This document shows positions 20,949 through 29,593 of a stretch of 64,000 bases of DNA, piece by piece. Position 1 is the stretch's first letter, and the number at the start of each line of letters is the position of its first letter. Made by a program: the position numbers and the translations under genes. The stretch covers positions 1 to 64,000 of the forward strand of contig NZ_SOZH01000008.1 in the NCBI RefSeq assembly GCF_004519295.1, given 5' to 3'. This DNA is from Cellulosimicrobium funkei (lineage in GTDB: Bacteria > Actinomycetota > Actinomycetes > Actinomycetales > Cellulomonadaceae). Below the pieces are notes generated by a model. The model saw only the letters and a list, made by a program, of their open reading frames with translations. It was not told the DNA's origin and ran no database searches.

Positions 20949-21152
20949 GCAAGGCGACCCTTCCCTGGGAGATCCTGTGACGAAGGTCCTGGCACCCGGC
21001 GACGACCGGCCCTGGGGACGAGGACTCGCGGGCAAGGGGGCCGGCGCCGCGATGGCCTAGCCTCCCGCGCGTCAGCGCCCGCCCGGAGCACCGTCGCCCC
21101 AGGTCAGGGACGCGCACCCGCGCCGACGCAGCAGCACGCCGCCGGGGTCGAC

Positions 21153-21187
21153 GACGAGGCCCCGCGCAGCACGCGCGGGGCCTCGTC
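21153..21187 (-). terminator. 15-bp perfect hairpin after menG
   Basis: GACGAGGCCCCGCGC pairs perfectly with GCGCGGGGCCTCGTC around AGCAC, 12 bp after the menG stop. It separates menG from the menJ-nuo unit downstream, implying that menJ has its own promoter. Confidence 0.8.
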
Positions 21188-21198
21188 CTGGTGTGGCG

Positions 21199-21894
21199 TC
21201 AGGCCGGGCGCACGCCCCGGTGCAGCGCGACGATCCCGCCGGAGAGGTTGCGGTAGGCGACCTTCTCCCAGCCCGCGCGCAGCAGGAGACGACCCAGGCC
21301 CTGCTGGTCCGGCCACGCGGCGATCGACTCGGCGAGGTACTCGTACGACCCGCCCTCGCGCGTCACCGCCGAGGCGATGCGCGGCAGCGCCTGGACCAGG
21401 TACTCCTGGTACAGGACGCGGAACGGCGCCCACGTGGGGGTCGAGAACTCGCAGATCACCACGCGCCCGCCCGGCCGCACGACGCGCAGCATCTCGCGCA
21501 GCGCCCCCTCGGTGTCGACGACGTTGCGCAGCCCGAACGAGATGGTCACCGCGTCGAACGTGCCGTCCGCGAACGGGAGCCGCGTCGCGTCCCCGGCGAC
21601 GAACGGGAGGTCCGGGCGGCGCTCCTTGCCGACCTGGAGCATGCCGATGGAGAAGTCGCACGGGACGACGCGCACGCCGTCGTCGGCGAACGGCTCCGAG
21701 GACGTGCCCGTTCCGGCCGCCAGGTCCAGGACCTTCTCGCCCGGCAGCGCGCCGACCGCGCGGACCGTCGCCCGGCGCCACGCGCGGTCCTGCCCGAGCG
21801 ACAGGATGTCGTTGGTCAGGTCGTACCGGGAGGCGATCCCGTCGAACATCGACGCGACCTCGGAGGGCTTCTTGTCCAGGTTGGCACGGGGCAT
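21199..21894 (-). CDS. menG: Demethylmenaquinone methyltransferase
   Basis: A 231-residue SAM-dependent methyltransferase of the UbiE/MenG family. Visible features are [21 protein letters not shown] at the N-terminus, the SAM-binding [11 protein letters not shown] loop, and [10 protein letters not shown], the UbiE signature. It makes the last step to menaquinone, methylating the naphthoquinone ring after MenA. ATGs at 21894 and 21903 are both possible; the shorter form starts [10 protein letters not shown] as in relatives. It is transcribed divergently from menF, 63 bp away. Confidence 0.95.
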   Translation of the reverse strand: MPRANLDKKPSEVASMFDGIASRYDLTNDILSLGQDRAWRRATVRAVGALPGEKVLDLAAGTGTSSEPFADDGVRVVPCDFSIGMLQVGKERRPDLPFVAGDATRLPFADGTFDAVTISFGLRNVVDTEGALREMLRVVRPGGRVVICEFSTPTWAPFRVLYQEYLVQALPRIASAVTREGGSYEYLAESIAAWPDQQGLGRLLLRAGWEKVAYRNLSGGIVALHRGVRPA

Positions 21895-21957
21895 GGCGCC
21901 CATGCTTCCACGTCCCCGCGCCCGCGGTCGCACCGCCGCGGCTTACGCTGGGAGGCG

Positions 21958-23322
21958 ATGAGCGCAGAACCGTCGGCCACGGCCGCACAGCCCCACCCGC
22001 TGGTCGTGAGGACCACCCGGATCCCCGACCTGCCCGGCGGTCTCGACGCCCTCGTCGACCTCCTGCCGGACACGCGGCCCCTCGCGTGGGTGCGCCGCGG
22101 CGACGGGATCGTCGGCTGGGGCGAGGCGCTGCGGCTCGAGACGTGGGGCCCCGGCCGGTTCGCCGACGCCGAGGCCGCGTGGCACGAGACGCTCGCGCGC
22201 GCGGTCGTGCGCGACGAGGTGGGCCTGCCCGGCACGGGCCCCGTCGCGTTCGGCTCGTTCGCGTTCGACGACTCCGCGCCGGGCGACGACGCGCACGACC
22301 CGGTGCGGGCCGGCGGGGTCCTCGTCGTGCCGCGCGTCGTCGTCGGGCGACGTGACGGCCACGCGTGGCTCACGACGGTCGACACCGCCGGCTCGCTGTC
22401 CTCCTCCCCCACGGACGCCCTGCGCCGCACGCCGCGCGAGCCCGTGCGCGCGCCGGGCGAGGTGGCGTGGCACGACGGCGCGCTCGGCGCGGACGACTGG
22501 GCCGCCGTCGTCGCGGAGGGCGTCGAGCGCATCCGCTCGGGCGCGCTGGAGAAGGTGGTGCTCGCGCGCGACGTCGTCGCCCACACGAGCGAGCCCGTGG
22601 ACCCGCGCTGGCTGCTCGCGCGCCTCGCCTCCGCCTACGAGGCGTGCTGGACGTTCTCGGTCGACGGGCTCGTCGGCGCGACCCCCGAGCTGCTCGTCCG
22701 CAGCGAGAAGGGCCTCGTGACGTCCCGCGTGCTCGCCGGCACGATCCGGCGCGGCGGCCTGTCCGACGACGAGGCGCTCCTGCGGGCCGCACAGCTCGCC
22801 CGGTCGTCGAAGGACCTGGAGGAGCACGAGTACGCCGTCCGGTCCGTCGCGCAGGCGCTCGCCCCCTTCTGCTCGTCCATGAACGTCCCCGACTCCCCGT
22901 TCGTGCTGCACCTGCCGAACGTCATGCACCTCGCGTCCGACGTGACGGCCGTCCTCGCGCGCGGCGCGAGCGCGCCCGGGACGTCGGGCGGCGCCGCGGC
23001 CGGGCCGACGAGCCTGGCGCTCGCGGCGGCGCTGCACCCCTCCGCGGCGGTGTGCGGCACGCCGACGGTCGTCGCGCGCGACCTCATCCGCGAGATCGAG
23101 GGCATGGACCGCGGACGGTACGCCGGCCCGGTCGGGTGGCTGGGCGCCGACGGCGACGGCGAGTGGGGCATCGCGCTGCGCTCGGCCGAGCTGTCGGGCA
23201 CCGACCCGCGCTCCGTGCGGCTCTTCGCCGGGTGCGGGATCGTCGCGGCGTCCGACCCGGCGGCCGAGGTCGCCGAGTCCGAGGCGAAGCTCGAGCCGAT
23301 GCGCTACGCGCTCGGCGCCTGA
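21958..23322 (+). CDS. menF: Isochorismate synthase
   Basis: A 454-residue chorismate-utilising enzyme converting chorismate to isochorismate, the first committed step of menaquinone synthesis. The C-terminal half holds the family core: EKVVLARDVV, TPELLVRSEKG, the SRVLAGTIRRGG segment, and LHPSAAVCGTPT followed by an ExxDRGRYAGPVGW-type signature. The variable N-terminal half is typical. TACGCT (21944-21949) lies 8 nt before the ATG, consistent with a near-leaderless mRNA, although GGAGG overlaps the same stretch. It could in principle feed a siderophore instead, but menD, menC, menB and menE nearby argue for menaquinone. Confidence 0.92.
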   Translation: MSAEPSATAAQPHPLVVRTTRIPDLPGGLDALVDLLPDTRPLAWVRRGDGIVGWGEALRLETWGPGRFADAEAAWHETLARAVVRDEVGLPGTGPVAFGSFAFDDSAPGDDAHDPVRAGGVLVVPRVVVGRRDGHAWLTTVDTAGSLSSSPTDALRRTPREPVRAPGEVAWHDGALGADDWAAVVAEGVERIRSGALEKVVLARDVVAHTSEPVDPRWLLARLASAYEACWTFSVDGLVGATPELLVRSEKGLVTSRVLAGTIRRGGLSDDEALLRAAQLARSSKDLEEHEYAVRSVAQALAPFCSSMNVPDSPFVLHLPNVMHLASDVTAVLARGASAPGTSGGAAAGPTSLALAAALHPSAAVCGTPTVVARDLIREIEGMDRGRYAGPVGWLGADGDGEWGIALRSAELSGTDPRSVRLFAGCGIVAASDPAAEVAESEAKLEPMRYALGA

Positions 23323-23375
23323 CGCGCCGGTCCCGCACGGCCAGCCCCGCACGGCACACGCCCCCGGACGACGAC

Positions 23376-23409
23376 GAGCGGCCGGCACGGAGATCCGTGC
23401 CGGCCGCTC
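23376..23409. terminator. Bidirectional 15-bp hairpin between menF and htrA
   Basis: GAGCGGCCGGCACGG pairs perfectly with CCGTGCCGGCCGCTC around AGAT. It lies between the convergent menF and protease genes and can terminate both. Confidence 0.85.
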
Positions 23410-23500
23410 GGTGCGGTGGGCCGCCGGGGCGGGGACGTCCCCGACGGCCCACCGTCCCGCCACGGTCAGAGGAGGTGGCGGGACGGGGTGCGGGGCCGGG

Positions 23501-25153
23501 TCAGCCCTGGCCGCCGAAGAACCAGTCGAACGGGTTCGGGACGTTGCCCGGGTCGGTCGGGTCGCCCTGCTGACCCTGGTCGCCCTGCTGGCCGCCCTGG
23601 TCGCCCTGGTCGCCCTGGCCGGGGAGCTGCCCCTGGCCGTCCTGGCCCGGCGTCTGCCCCTGGCCGTCCTGCGACCCCTGGCCGGTGGTCTCGTCGTCCG
23701 CCGGGCGCGTCGCGAGGGTGACGTCGAGCTCGAGCGTCTTGCCGTCGCGGACGACGGTGAGCTTCGACTCGGCGCCCGCGGCCCGCTCGCGCACGAACGC
23801 CGTGAGCGACTCCGCCCCGCCGACCGGGTGGCCGTCGATGGCGACGATGACGTCGCCCGAGCGGATGCCCGCGTCGGCGGCCGGCGAGCCGTCGGTGACC
23901 TCCTGGACCTCGGCGCCGCGGCGCGTGACGCCGTCGGCCGTCGCGGTCGCGTCGGCGAGCGTCACGCCGAGGAACGCGTGCTCCGCGGTGCCGTTGTCGA
24001 CGAGCTGCTGGCCGATCGTCTTGGCGAGGTTCACCGGGATGGCGAACCCGAGGCCGATCGAGCCGGACTGGCCACCGCCGCTCGACAGCGTCGCGATCGA
24101 CGACGTGATGCCGATGACACGGCCCTGCGCGTCGAACAGCGGGCCGCCGGAGTTGCCCGGGTTGATCGCGGCGTCGATCTGGATCGCGTTGGTGACGACG
24201 GACGTGCCGCCGCCCTCGCCGGACGCGGACACCGGGCGGTCGACGGCCGACACGATGCCGGTCGTGGCCGTGTTCGCGAGGCCGAGCGGGTTGCCGACCG
24301 CGAGGACCGACTCGCCGACGGTCACGTCGTCGGAGTCGCCGAGCGTCGCGGGCTGGAGGTCGTCGGGGGCGTCGACGAGCTGCACGACGGCGAGGTCCGT
24401 CGCCGGGTCGAGCCCGACGATCTTCGCGTCGAACAGGCGGCCGTCGCTGAGCGTGACCTGGACGGTGTCGTTCTCGGCGCCGGACACGACGTGGTTGTTC
24501 GTCACCACGTGGCCCTTGTCGTCGATGATGACGCCGGAGCCCTCGGCCCCGCCCTGCGGGGTCTGGACCTGGATCGCCACGACCGACGGCGCGACGGCCT
24601 TGGTCACGGCCTCCCAGTCGGGGTTCTGCGACGACGAGTCGGCGACAGGCGCGGCCGACGTCTCGTGCTGCTGGCCGACGTCGGCGAGCGACGCGGAGTC
24701 CTGGTCGGCGCCGAACGCGCCGGTGAGGCCGGCGGTGCCGACGCTCGCGAGGAGCGCCGCGGCGGCCGCGGCGCTGACGACCGGCACCCAGGTGCGGCGG
24801 CGCTGCGGGGCGCCGCTCTCCCCGGCGGTGGCCGGGGCCGGCGGTGCGGGCGGCGGGCCGAAGCTGCCGGACGGCGTGTGCGCGCCGGGCGCGCCCTGCG
24901 CGGGTCGCGCGTACGGGTTCGCCGGCGGCGTGGCGGGCGTGTGCCCCGCGGGTGCGGTGGCGTGGCCCGTCGGGGCGGGCTGCGGCGTCGTGAGGTGCTG
25001 CACGGGGTGCGGCGGGAGCGGCTGCGTCGGGTGGCCGGTCGGGTGCGCCGACGGCTGGGCCGGTGCCTGCTCGCCCGCGGTCGCGGCCGGCAGCGGCTGC
25101 GTGGCGTCGGGCGTCGGGACGGGGGTGGGCTCGGTGCCCGGGGTGTTCGTCAT
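23501..25153 (-). CDS. Membrane-anchored HtrA/DegP-like serine protease with PDZ domain
   Basis: A 550-residue protein. Residues 1-115 are a Pro/Ala/Thr-rich cytoplasmic region and residues 120-148 one membrane helix. A trypsin-like domain follows with catalytic His221 (NNHVV), Asp253 (TDLAVV) and Ser335 (PGNSGGPLF), then a PDZ domain (about 385-480). The C-terminal 65 residues are a Gln/Gly/Asp-rich repeat of GDQG- and GQ-type units. Such proteases degrade or refold damaged exported proteins. AAGGAGG precedes the ATG. Upstream 11-bp direct repeats suggest control by a response regulator. Confidence 0.95.
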   Translation of the reverse strand: MTNTPGTEPTPVPTPDATQPLPAATAGEQAPAQPSAHPTGHPTQPLPPHPVQHLTTPQPAPTGHATAPAGHTPATPPANPYARPAQGAPGAHTPSGSFGPPPAPPAPATAGESGAPQRRRTWVPVVSAAAAAALLASVGTAGLTGAFGADQDSASLADVGQQHETSAAPVADSSSQNPDWEAVTKAVAPSVVAIQVQTPQGGAEGSGVIIDDKGHVVTNNHVVSGAENDTVQVTLSDGRLFDAKIVGLDPATDLAVVQLVDAPDDLQPATLGDSDDVTVGESVLAVGNPLGLANTATTGIVSAVDRPVSASGEGGGTSVVTNAIQIDAAINPGNSGGPLFDAQGRVIGITSSIATLSSGGGQSGSIGLGFAIPVNLAKTIGQQLVDNGTAEHAFLGVTLADATATADGVTRRGAEVQEVTDGSPAADAGIRSGDVIVAIDGHPVGGAESLTAFVRERAAGAESKLTVVRDGKTLELDVTLATRPADDETTGQGSQDGQGQTPGQDGQGQLPGQGDQGDQGGQQGDQGQQGDPTDPGNVPNPFDWFFGGQG

Positions 25154-25190
25154 GGTGGGCCTCCTTCTTCTGCCCACTACTTCACACCGC

Positions 25191-25212
25191 CGCGCTTGAA
25201 CGACGCTTGAAC
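25191..25212 (-). promoter_or_regulatory. Two 11-bp direct repeats upstream of the HtrA-like gene
   Basis: On the minus strand GTTCAAGCGTC is followed directly by GTTCAAGCGCG. Eleven-bp head-to-tail units with a GTTCA core are typical of OmpR/PhoP-family response regulator sites, such as the actinobacterial PHO box. The repeats sit 38-59 bp upstream of the htrA start codon. Confidence 0.5.
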
Positions 25213-25247
25213 GAACCTGGGAGTCCGCTGCGAGTTTTTCCGCGCCC

Positions 25248-27125
25248 CTAGCCGCCCGAGGACAGCCCCGCGCGCACCGCCGCCCGGACGTCGTCCGCCA
25301 GGACCAGGCCCTCGCGACGGCGGTCCGCGCGCCCGATACGCACCTCGAGGACCTGTACGCCGTGGCTCGGCGCCGCGAGCGCGTGCCGCAACGAGGGGAC
25401 GTCCTGGACGAGCTGGTGGTCCACCCCGTACCCCGCGCACAGCGGCGCGAGGTGCGCGCCGTGCGGCGTGGCGAACACGCGCTCGAACGTACGGCGCTCT
25501 CCCTCGGACGACTCGCCCAGCGCCCCGGGCTCGAGCCCCGCGAAGATCGCGCCGCCGTCGTCGTTCACGACGACGAGCTGGAGGTCCGCGTGCGGCTCGT
25601 CGGGTCCGCGCAGCAGCCCGCCGACGTCGTGGAGGAAGGTGAGGTCGCCGAGCAGCGCGCGGGTGCGCCGGTGGCCACGACCCGTCGCGAGGGCCGCGCC
25701 GAGCGCCGTCGACACGGTGCCGTCGATGCCCGCGAGGCCGCGGTTGGCGAGCACGCGCGGGCCGGGCCCGTCGAGGCCGAGCACGAGGCCCAGGTCGCGG
25801 ACCGGGCTCGACGATCCGACCACGAGCAGGTCGTCCGGGGCACCCGCCGCGGCGACCGCGCGCGCGACGCTCGGGCCGTCCGTCCGGGCCCCGTCGGTCG
25901 CCGCCTTGATGACGGCCGCCGCCGCGGCCGACGCCGTTCCCCAGCGCTCGGCCCAGCCCGTGGCGGGCGCGGGCTCGAGCCACCCCGCGGGCACCACGGG
26001 GAGCACCGTCGAGGCGTTGCGCGCGGCGTCGGGCCAGGGGCGCGAGCCCGGTGCCACGACGGTCACCGCGACGTCCCCGCGCCCGAGCAGCCGCTGCACC
26101 GGCCGCGAGAGCGTCGGCCGCCCCAGCACGACGACGTGCTCCACGTCGTCCACGAGCGCGTCGACCCCGAGCACGAGCGGGTGCCCGACGACGAGGTGCC
26201 GGCCGCCCGCCGCCCCGGACGACGGCTCGGCGAGCAGCGGCCAGCCGCGCGCCTCGGCGAGATCGCGCGCGACGGGGCCCGCGCCGTCGCCCGCGACGAC
26301 GACCGTCCGCTCGCCGGGGACCGGCATCTCGATGGGGCCGACGGGGGTTCCGAGCGGCTCCGTGACGTCGCCCGGCGCGACGCCTGTCGGCACGGCCGCG
26401 GGGGCGGCCGGCACGACGACGACCGAGCGGACACCGGGAAGGTCCGGGTCGGGCGCGGTGGGCCCACCGAGCGCGACGTCGGGAGGGGTGCCGGGCAGGC
26501 CGACGGGCACGAGCGGCTCGCGGTACGCGAGGTCGAGGTGCACCGGGCCGGGGTGCCCCGAGCGCGCGCCCACGGCCTCGGCGAGCGCGCGCGCCGTGAC
26601 GGCGAGGAGGTCACGGACCTCGCCCGGGCGTCCGTCGGGCGCCGGGACGTCCGCCGCGAACCGCGTCGCGGGGCCGAAGATCCCGGCCTGGTGGGTCGTC
26701 TGGTTCGCGCCCGTGCCGCGCAGCTCGTGCGGCCGGTCGGCGGTGAGGAGCACGAGCGGGACCCCCGTGTGGTGCGCCTCGAGGACCGCGGGGTGCAGGT
26801 TCGCGACGGCCGTCCCCGACGTCGTGACGACCGCGACGGGCCGGGGCAGCGCGACGCCGCCGCGCACGAGCGGCCCCGCCCCGCGCGAGAGCCCGACGGC
26901 GAGGAACCCGGCCGCGCGCTCGTCGACGCGCACGTGCAGCGTGAGGTGGCCGAGGTCGGCCGCCGCCGCGAGCGCGTACGCGAGCGGCGCGCTGCGCGAG
27001 CCGGGGGCGAGCACGACGTCCGCGACGCCCTCGAGCGCGAGGCGGTGCACGAGCGCGAACGCGCTGCGCACCGCGGGCGGCTGCGCGTCCAGGCCGTCGA
27101 GCAGCGGGTCGAGGGCGGCGCTCAT
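25248..27125 (-). CDS. menD: 2-succinyl-5-enolpyruvyl-6-hydroxy-3-cyclohexene-1-carboxylate synthase
   Basis: A 625-residue thiamine diphosphate enzyme joining isochorismate and 2-oxoglutarate. APGSRSAPLAYALA near residue 40 carries the isochorismate-site serine/arginine, and VDERAAGFLAVGLSRG holds the catalytic glutamate. LTADRPHELRGTGANQTTHQ is highly characteristic. The C-terminal GDLTFLHDVGGLL and NDDGGAIF segments bind thiamine diphosphate and Mg2+. The ATG overlaps the menC stop (ATGA), so menC and menD are co-translated. Confidence 0.96.
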   Translation of the reverse strand: MSAALDPLLDGLDAQPPAVRSAFALVHRLALEGVADVVLAPGSRSAPLAYALAAAADLGHLTLHVRVDERAAGFLAVGLSRGAGPLVRGGVALPRPVAVVTTSGTAVANLHPAVLEAHHTGVPLVLLTADRPHELRGTGANQTTHQAGIFGPATRFAADVPAPDGRPGEVRDLLAVTARALAEAVGARSGHPGPVHLDLAYREPLVPVGLPGTPPDVALGGPTAPDPDLPGVRSVVVVPAAPAAVPTGVAPGDVTEPLGTPVGPIEMPVPGERTVVVAGDGAGPVARDLAEARGWPLLAEPSSGAAGGRHLVVGHPLVLGVDALVDDVEHVVVLGRPTLSRPVQRLLGRGDVAVTVVAPGSRPWPDAARNASTVLPVVPAGWLEPAPATGWAERWGTASAAAAAVIKAATDGARTDGPSVARAVAAAGAPDDLLVVGSSSPVRDLGLVLGLDGPGPRVLANRGLAGIDGTVSTALGAALATGRGHRRTRALLGDLTFLHDVGGLLRGPDEPHADLQLVVVNDDGGAIFAGLEPGALGESSEGERRTFERVFATPHGAHLAPLCAGYGVDHQLVQDVPSLRHALAAPSHGVQVLEVRIGRADRRREGLVLADDVRAAVRAGLSSGG

Positions 27126-28120
27126 CGCGCACCCCCGGTGGCCACGAGGCCGGCGACGCGCTCGAGGCGCGCGCGCCACCGTCGGTCGGTCTCCGGGTCC
27201 GGCGCGGTCGCGGCGAGCGCCTCCGCGCTCGGTGCGGGACGCGTCACGAGCAGGGCCCCGTCGGCGGGCACGAGCGGCGCGGGCACGACGTCGGCGGCGA
27301 ACAGGTTCACGGTCGCGAGACCGCACGCGTACGGCAGCGCGGGGAGCGCGGCGGCGAGCGCGACGCCCGCGGCGATGCCGACCGACGACTCGAGCGCCGA
27401 CGACACGACGACGGGCAGCCGCACCTGCTCGGCGAGGTCGAGGCACGCGCGCACGCCGCCGAGCGGCTGCACCTTGAGCACCACGACGTCGGCCGCGTCC
27501 GCGCGCACGACGGCGAGCGGGTCCTCGGCGCGCCGGATCGACTCGTCGGCGGCGACGGGCACCGCGGTGTCGCCGCGCTGGCCGCGCCGCACGGCCGCGA
27601 GACCGGCCACGTCGGGGCACGGCTGCTCGACGTACTCGAGCCCGCCCGCCGCGCGGTCGAGGTGCGGGAGGCGGCGCAGCGCCTCCTCGGGGTCCCAGGC
27701 GCCGTTCGCGTCGACGCGCACCCGACCGCCCGGTCCGAGCACGTCGCGCACGGCCTCGAGGCGCGCGACCTCGGCGTCGAGGGGTTCGAGCGTGCCGTCG
27801 GGCCCACGCTGCGCGACCTTGACCTTGGCGGTGCGGCACCCGCCGGACGCGGCGACGAGCTCCCGGGCGCGGTCGGGCTCGACCGCCGGGACGGTCACGT
27901 TCACGGGGACCCGGTCGCGGACGGGGGCGGGCCAGCCGTCGTCGGCCGCCTCGTGCGCGGCGTGCAGCCAGGACGCGGACTCGGCGTCGTCGTAGTCCCA
28001 GAAGGGCGAGAACTCGCCCCAGCCGGCGTCTCCGCGCAGGAGGACGCCGTCGCGCGCGTCGAGCCCGCGGAACCGGGTGGTGAGTCGGGTGCGGTAGACG
28101 ACGGCGCGGGAGTCGGGCAC
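27122..28120 (-). CDS. menC: o-Succinylbenzoate synthase
   Basis: A 332-residue enolase-superfamily dehydratase making o-succinylbenzoate. The barrel motifs are visible: KVKVAQ with the catalytic lysine, RVDANGAWD, YVEQPCPD, AADESIR and LKVQPLGG with the second lysine. The GTG at 28120 is supported by TAGCCT exactly 6 nt upstream (28127-28132), which implies a leaderless mRNA covering menC and menD. Confidence 0.95.
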   Translation of the reverse strand: MPDSRAVVYRTRLTTRFRGLDARDGVLLRGDAGWGEFSPFWDYDDAESASWLHAAHEAADDGWPAPVRDRVPVNVTVPAVEPDRARELVAASGGCRTAKVKVAQRGPDGTLEPLDAEVARLEAVRDVLGPGGRVRVDANGAWDPEEALRRLPHLDRAAGGLEYVEQPCPDVAGLAAVRRGQRGDTAVPVAADESIRRAEDPLAVVRADAADVVVLKVQPLGGVRACLDLAEQVRLPVVVSSALESSVGIAAGVALAAALPALPYACGLATVNLFAADVVPAPLVPADGALLVTRPAPSAEALAATAPDPETDRRWRARLERVAGLVATGGAR

Positions 28121-28197
28121 CCGCCCAGGCTATGCCACGCGTCGTCGTCGGCCCGCGGCGCGGGCGCGGCCGCGGGCGCAGGCGCGGCGGTCGGCCC

Positions 28198-28917
28198 TCA
28201 CGCGTTGACGAGCACCACGACGACGAGCGCGACGATCACGGCGTTGAACGCGAACGCGACGACGGCGTGGGTCGTGACCATCCGGCGCGTGACGGAGTCG
28301 AGCACCGTGACGTCGGCGGTCGAGAAGGTCGTGCTCACGCCCGCCGCGAGGTACACGTAGTCGGCGTAGGCGCGCGGTCCCTCGCCGGGGAAAGCGAACC
28401 CGAGGCCGTCGCCGGCCGCGACGTCGCGGCGGGCGTAGTGCACGGTGTGGGACACGAGGACCGCGACCCACGACACGACGATGACCGCGACGCCGAGCAC
28501 GGTCAGCGCGGGGGCCGCGGCCCACGCGACGCCCTGGGCCAGGGCGAACCCGACGATCAGCGCCATGACCGCGAACTGGACGGACCACGCCGTCGACCCG
28601 CCGCCGAGGAGCAGCGTGCGGACGCGGCCGCGCCCGTCGGGGTGCGCGCGCAGCAGGGCCCGCTCGAGCTCGGGGCCGCGGCGCCCGGCGAACGCGACGC
28701 ACGTCAGCGTGCAGGAGAGCCCGGCGAGCACGACCCACACGAGGAGGCCCGCCGCCACGGGGACGGTCCGGTCGTCGAGGCCGAGCGGGCCCTCCGCGAG
28801 GAGCACGACGACCGGACCGGTCACGAGCGCGACGACGGTCGAGACGAGGGTCCGGGTGGTCTCGGGGACGAGGCGGTCGCGCAGGGCGGGTCGGGCGGTG
28901 GACGGGCGTCGGGTCAT
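28198..28917 (-). CDS. DUF1345 membrane protein
   Basis: A 239-residue protein with about five membrane helices (near residues 25-45, 52-75, 112-135, 137-160 and 215-238). The C-terminal stretch YADYVYLAAGVSTTFSTADV is the conserved DUF1345 signature. No biochemical function is established for the family. TAGCCT at 28926-28931 lies 8 nt before the ATG. It sits between menC and a TetR gene without evident pathway link. Confidence 0.85.
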   Translation of the reverse strand: MTRRPSTARPALRDRLVPETTRTLVSTVVALVTGPVVVLLAEGPLGLDDRTVPVAAGLLVWVVLAGLSCTLTCVAFAGRRGPELERALLRAHPDGRGRVRTLLLGGGSTAWSVQFAVMALIVGFALAQGVAWAAAPALTVLGVAVIVVSWVAVLVSHTVHYARRDVAAGDGLGFAFPGEGPRAYADYVYLAAGVSTTFSTADVTVLDSVTRRMVTTHAVVAFAFNAVIVALVVVVLVNA

Positions 28918-28949
28918 GGGCCGCGAGGCTACCCGGCGGCGGCGCGGAC

Positions 28950-29561
28950 TCAGCGCGGTCCGGGTGCCACGAGCTCGCCGACGAGGCGGACCGCGAGCGC
29001 GCGCGCGTCACGGCCCTCGCTCAGCGCGCTCACGGCGGCGCCGTCGACGACCGCGACGAGGAGCGACGCCGCGACGTGGCCGAGGCCTCGCACGGCGAGG
29101 AGCTGCGCGACGGCGTCGTCCAGCCCCTGCCGGCCCTTCCCGTAGGCCCGGGCGAGCGCCGGGTAGCGGCCCGCGCCGACGAGGTGCTCGTAGAAGCCCC
29201 GCAGCTCGCTCTCCCCGCCGGGCGGCAGGACGGCGTCGACGAGGACGCGCGCGTCCTCCCGGGCCCGGTCCCCGCCGCGCGCCGCGCGCTCCGCGGCGCC
29301 GTGCGCGTGCTCCGCCCACCCGGTGACGATGAGCTCGCCGGCCGCCCCCATGAGGTCGTCGAGGCCGGTGAAGTAGTAGGTGGTGGCGGCGAGCGGTACG
29401 TCGGCGCGCGTCGCGACGGCGCGGTGGGTCACCGCCGCGGGGCCGTCCTGCAGGATGAGGTCCGCGGCGGCGCGGACGATCGCGTCCCGGCGCGCGACAC
29501 CGCGCGCCTGGCGCCGCGGTCCGGGTCGTCGGTCGGCGGTCTCGGTCGGCGTCGTCCCCAC
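28950..29561 (-). CDS. TetR-family transcriptional regulator
   Basis: A roughly 203-residue regulator. The N-terminal helix-turn-helix spans about residues 20-65, with RRDAIVRAAADLILQDG and AVTHRAVATRADVPLAATTYYF as the recognition region. The C-terminal ligand-binding half is alpha-helical and Ala/Arg-rich. The GTG at 29561 is chosen because TACGGT lies exactly 6 nt upstream (29568-29573), the leaderless pattern seen repeatedly in this window. It may control the adjacent DUF1345 gene; the ligand is unknown. Confidence 0.88.
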   Translation of the reverse strand: MGTTPTETADRRPGPRRQARGVARRDAIVRAAADLILQDGPAAVTHRAVATRADVPLAATTYYFTGLDDLMGAAGELIVTGWAEHAHGAAERAARGGDRAREDARVLVDAVLPPGGESELRGFYEHLVGAGRYPALARAYGKGRQGLDDAVAQLLAVRGLGHVAASLLVAVVDGAAVSALSEGRDARALAVRLVGELVAPGPR

Positions 29562-29593
29562 CCGCACACCGTAGGGCACCGGCCGCGCGCTCG

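Noticed and set aside
20814-21150. Riboswitch or tRNA in the menJ upstream region
   Set aside because: No cloverleaf or known riboswitch core could be formed by eye; only the promoter and Rex-like site are supported.
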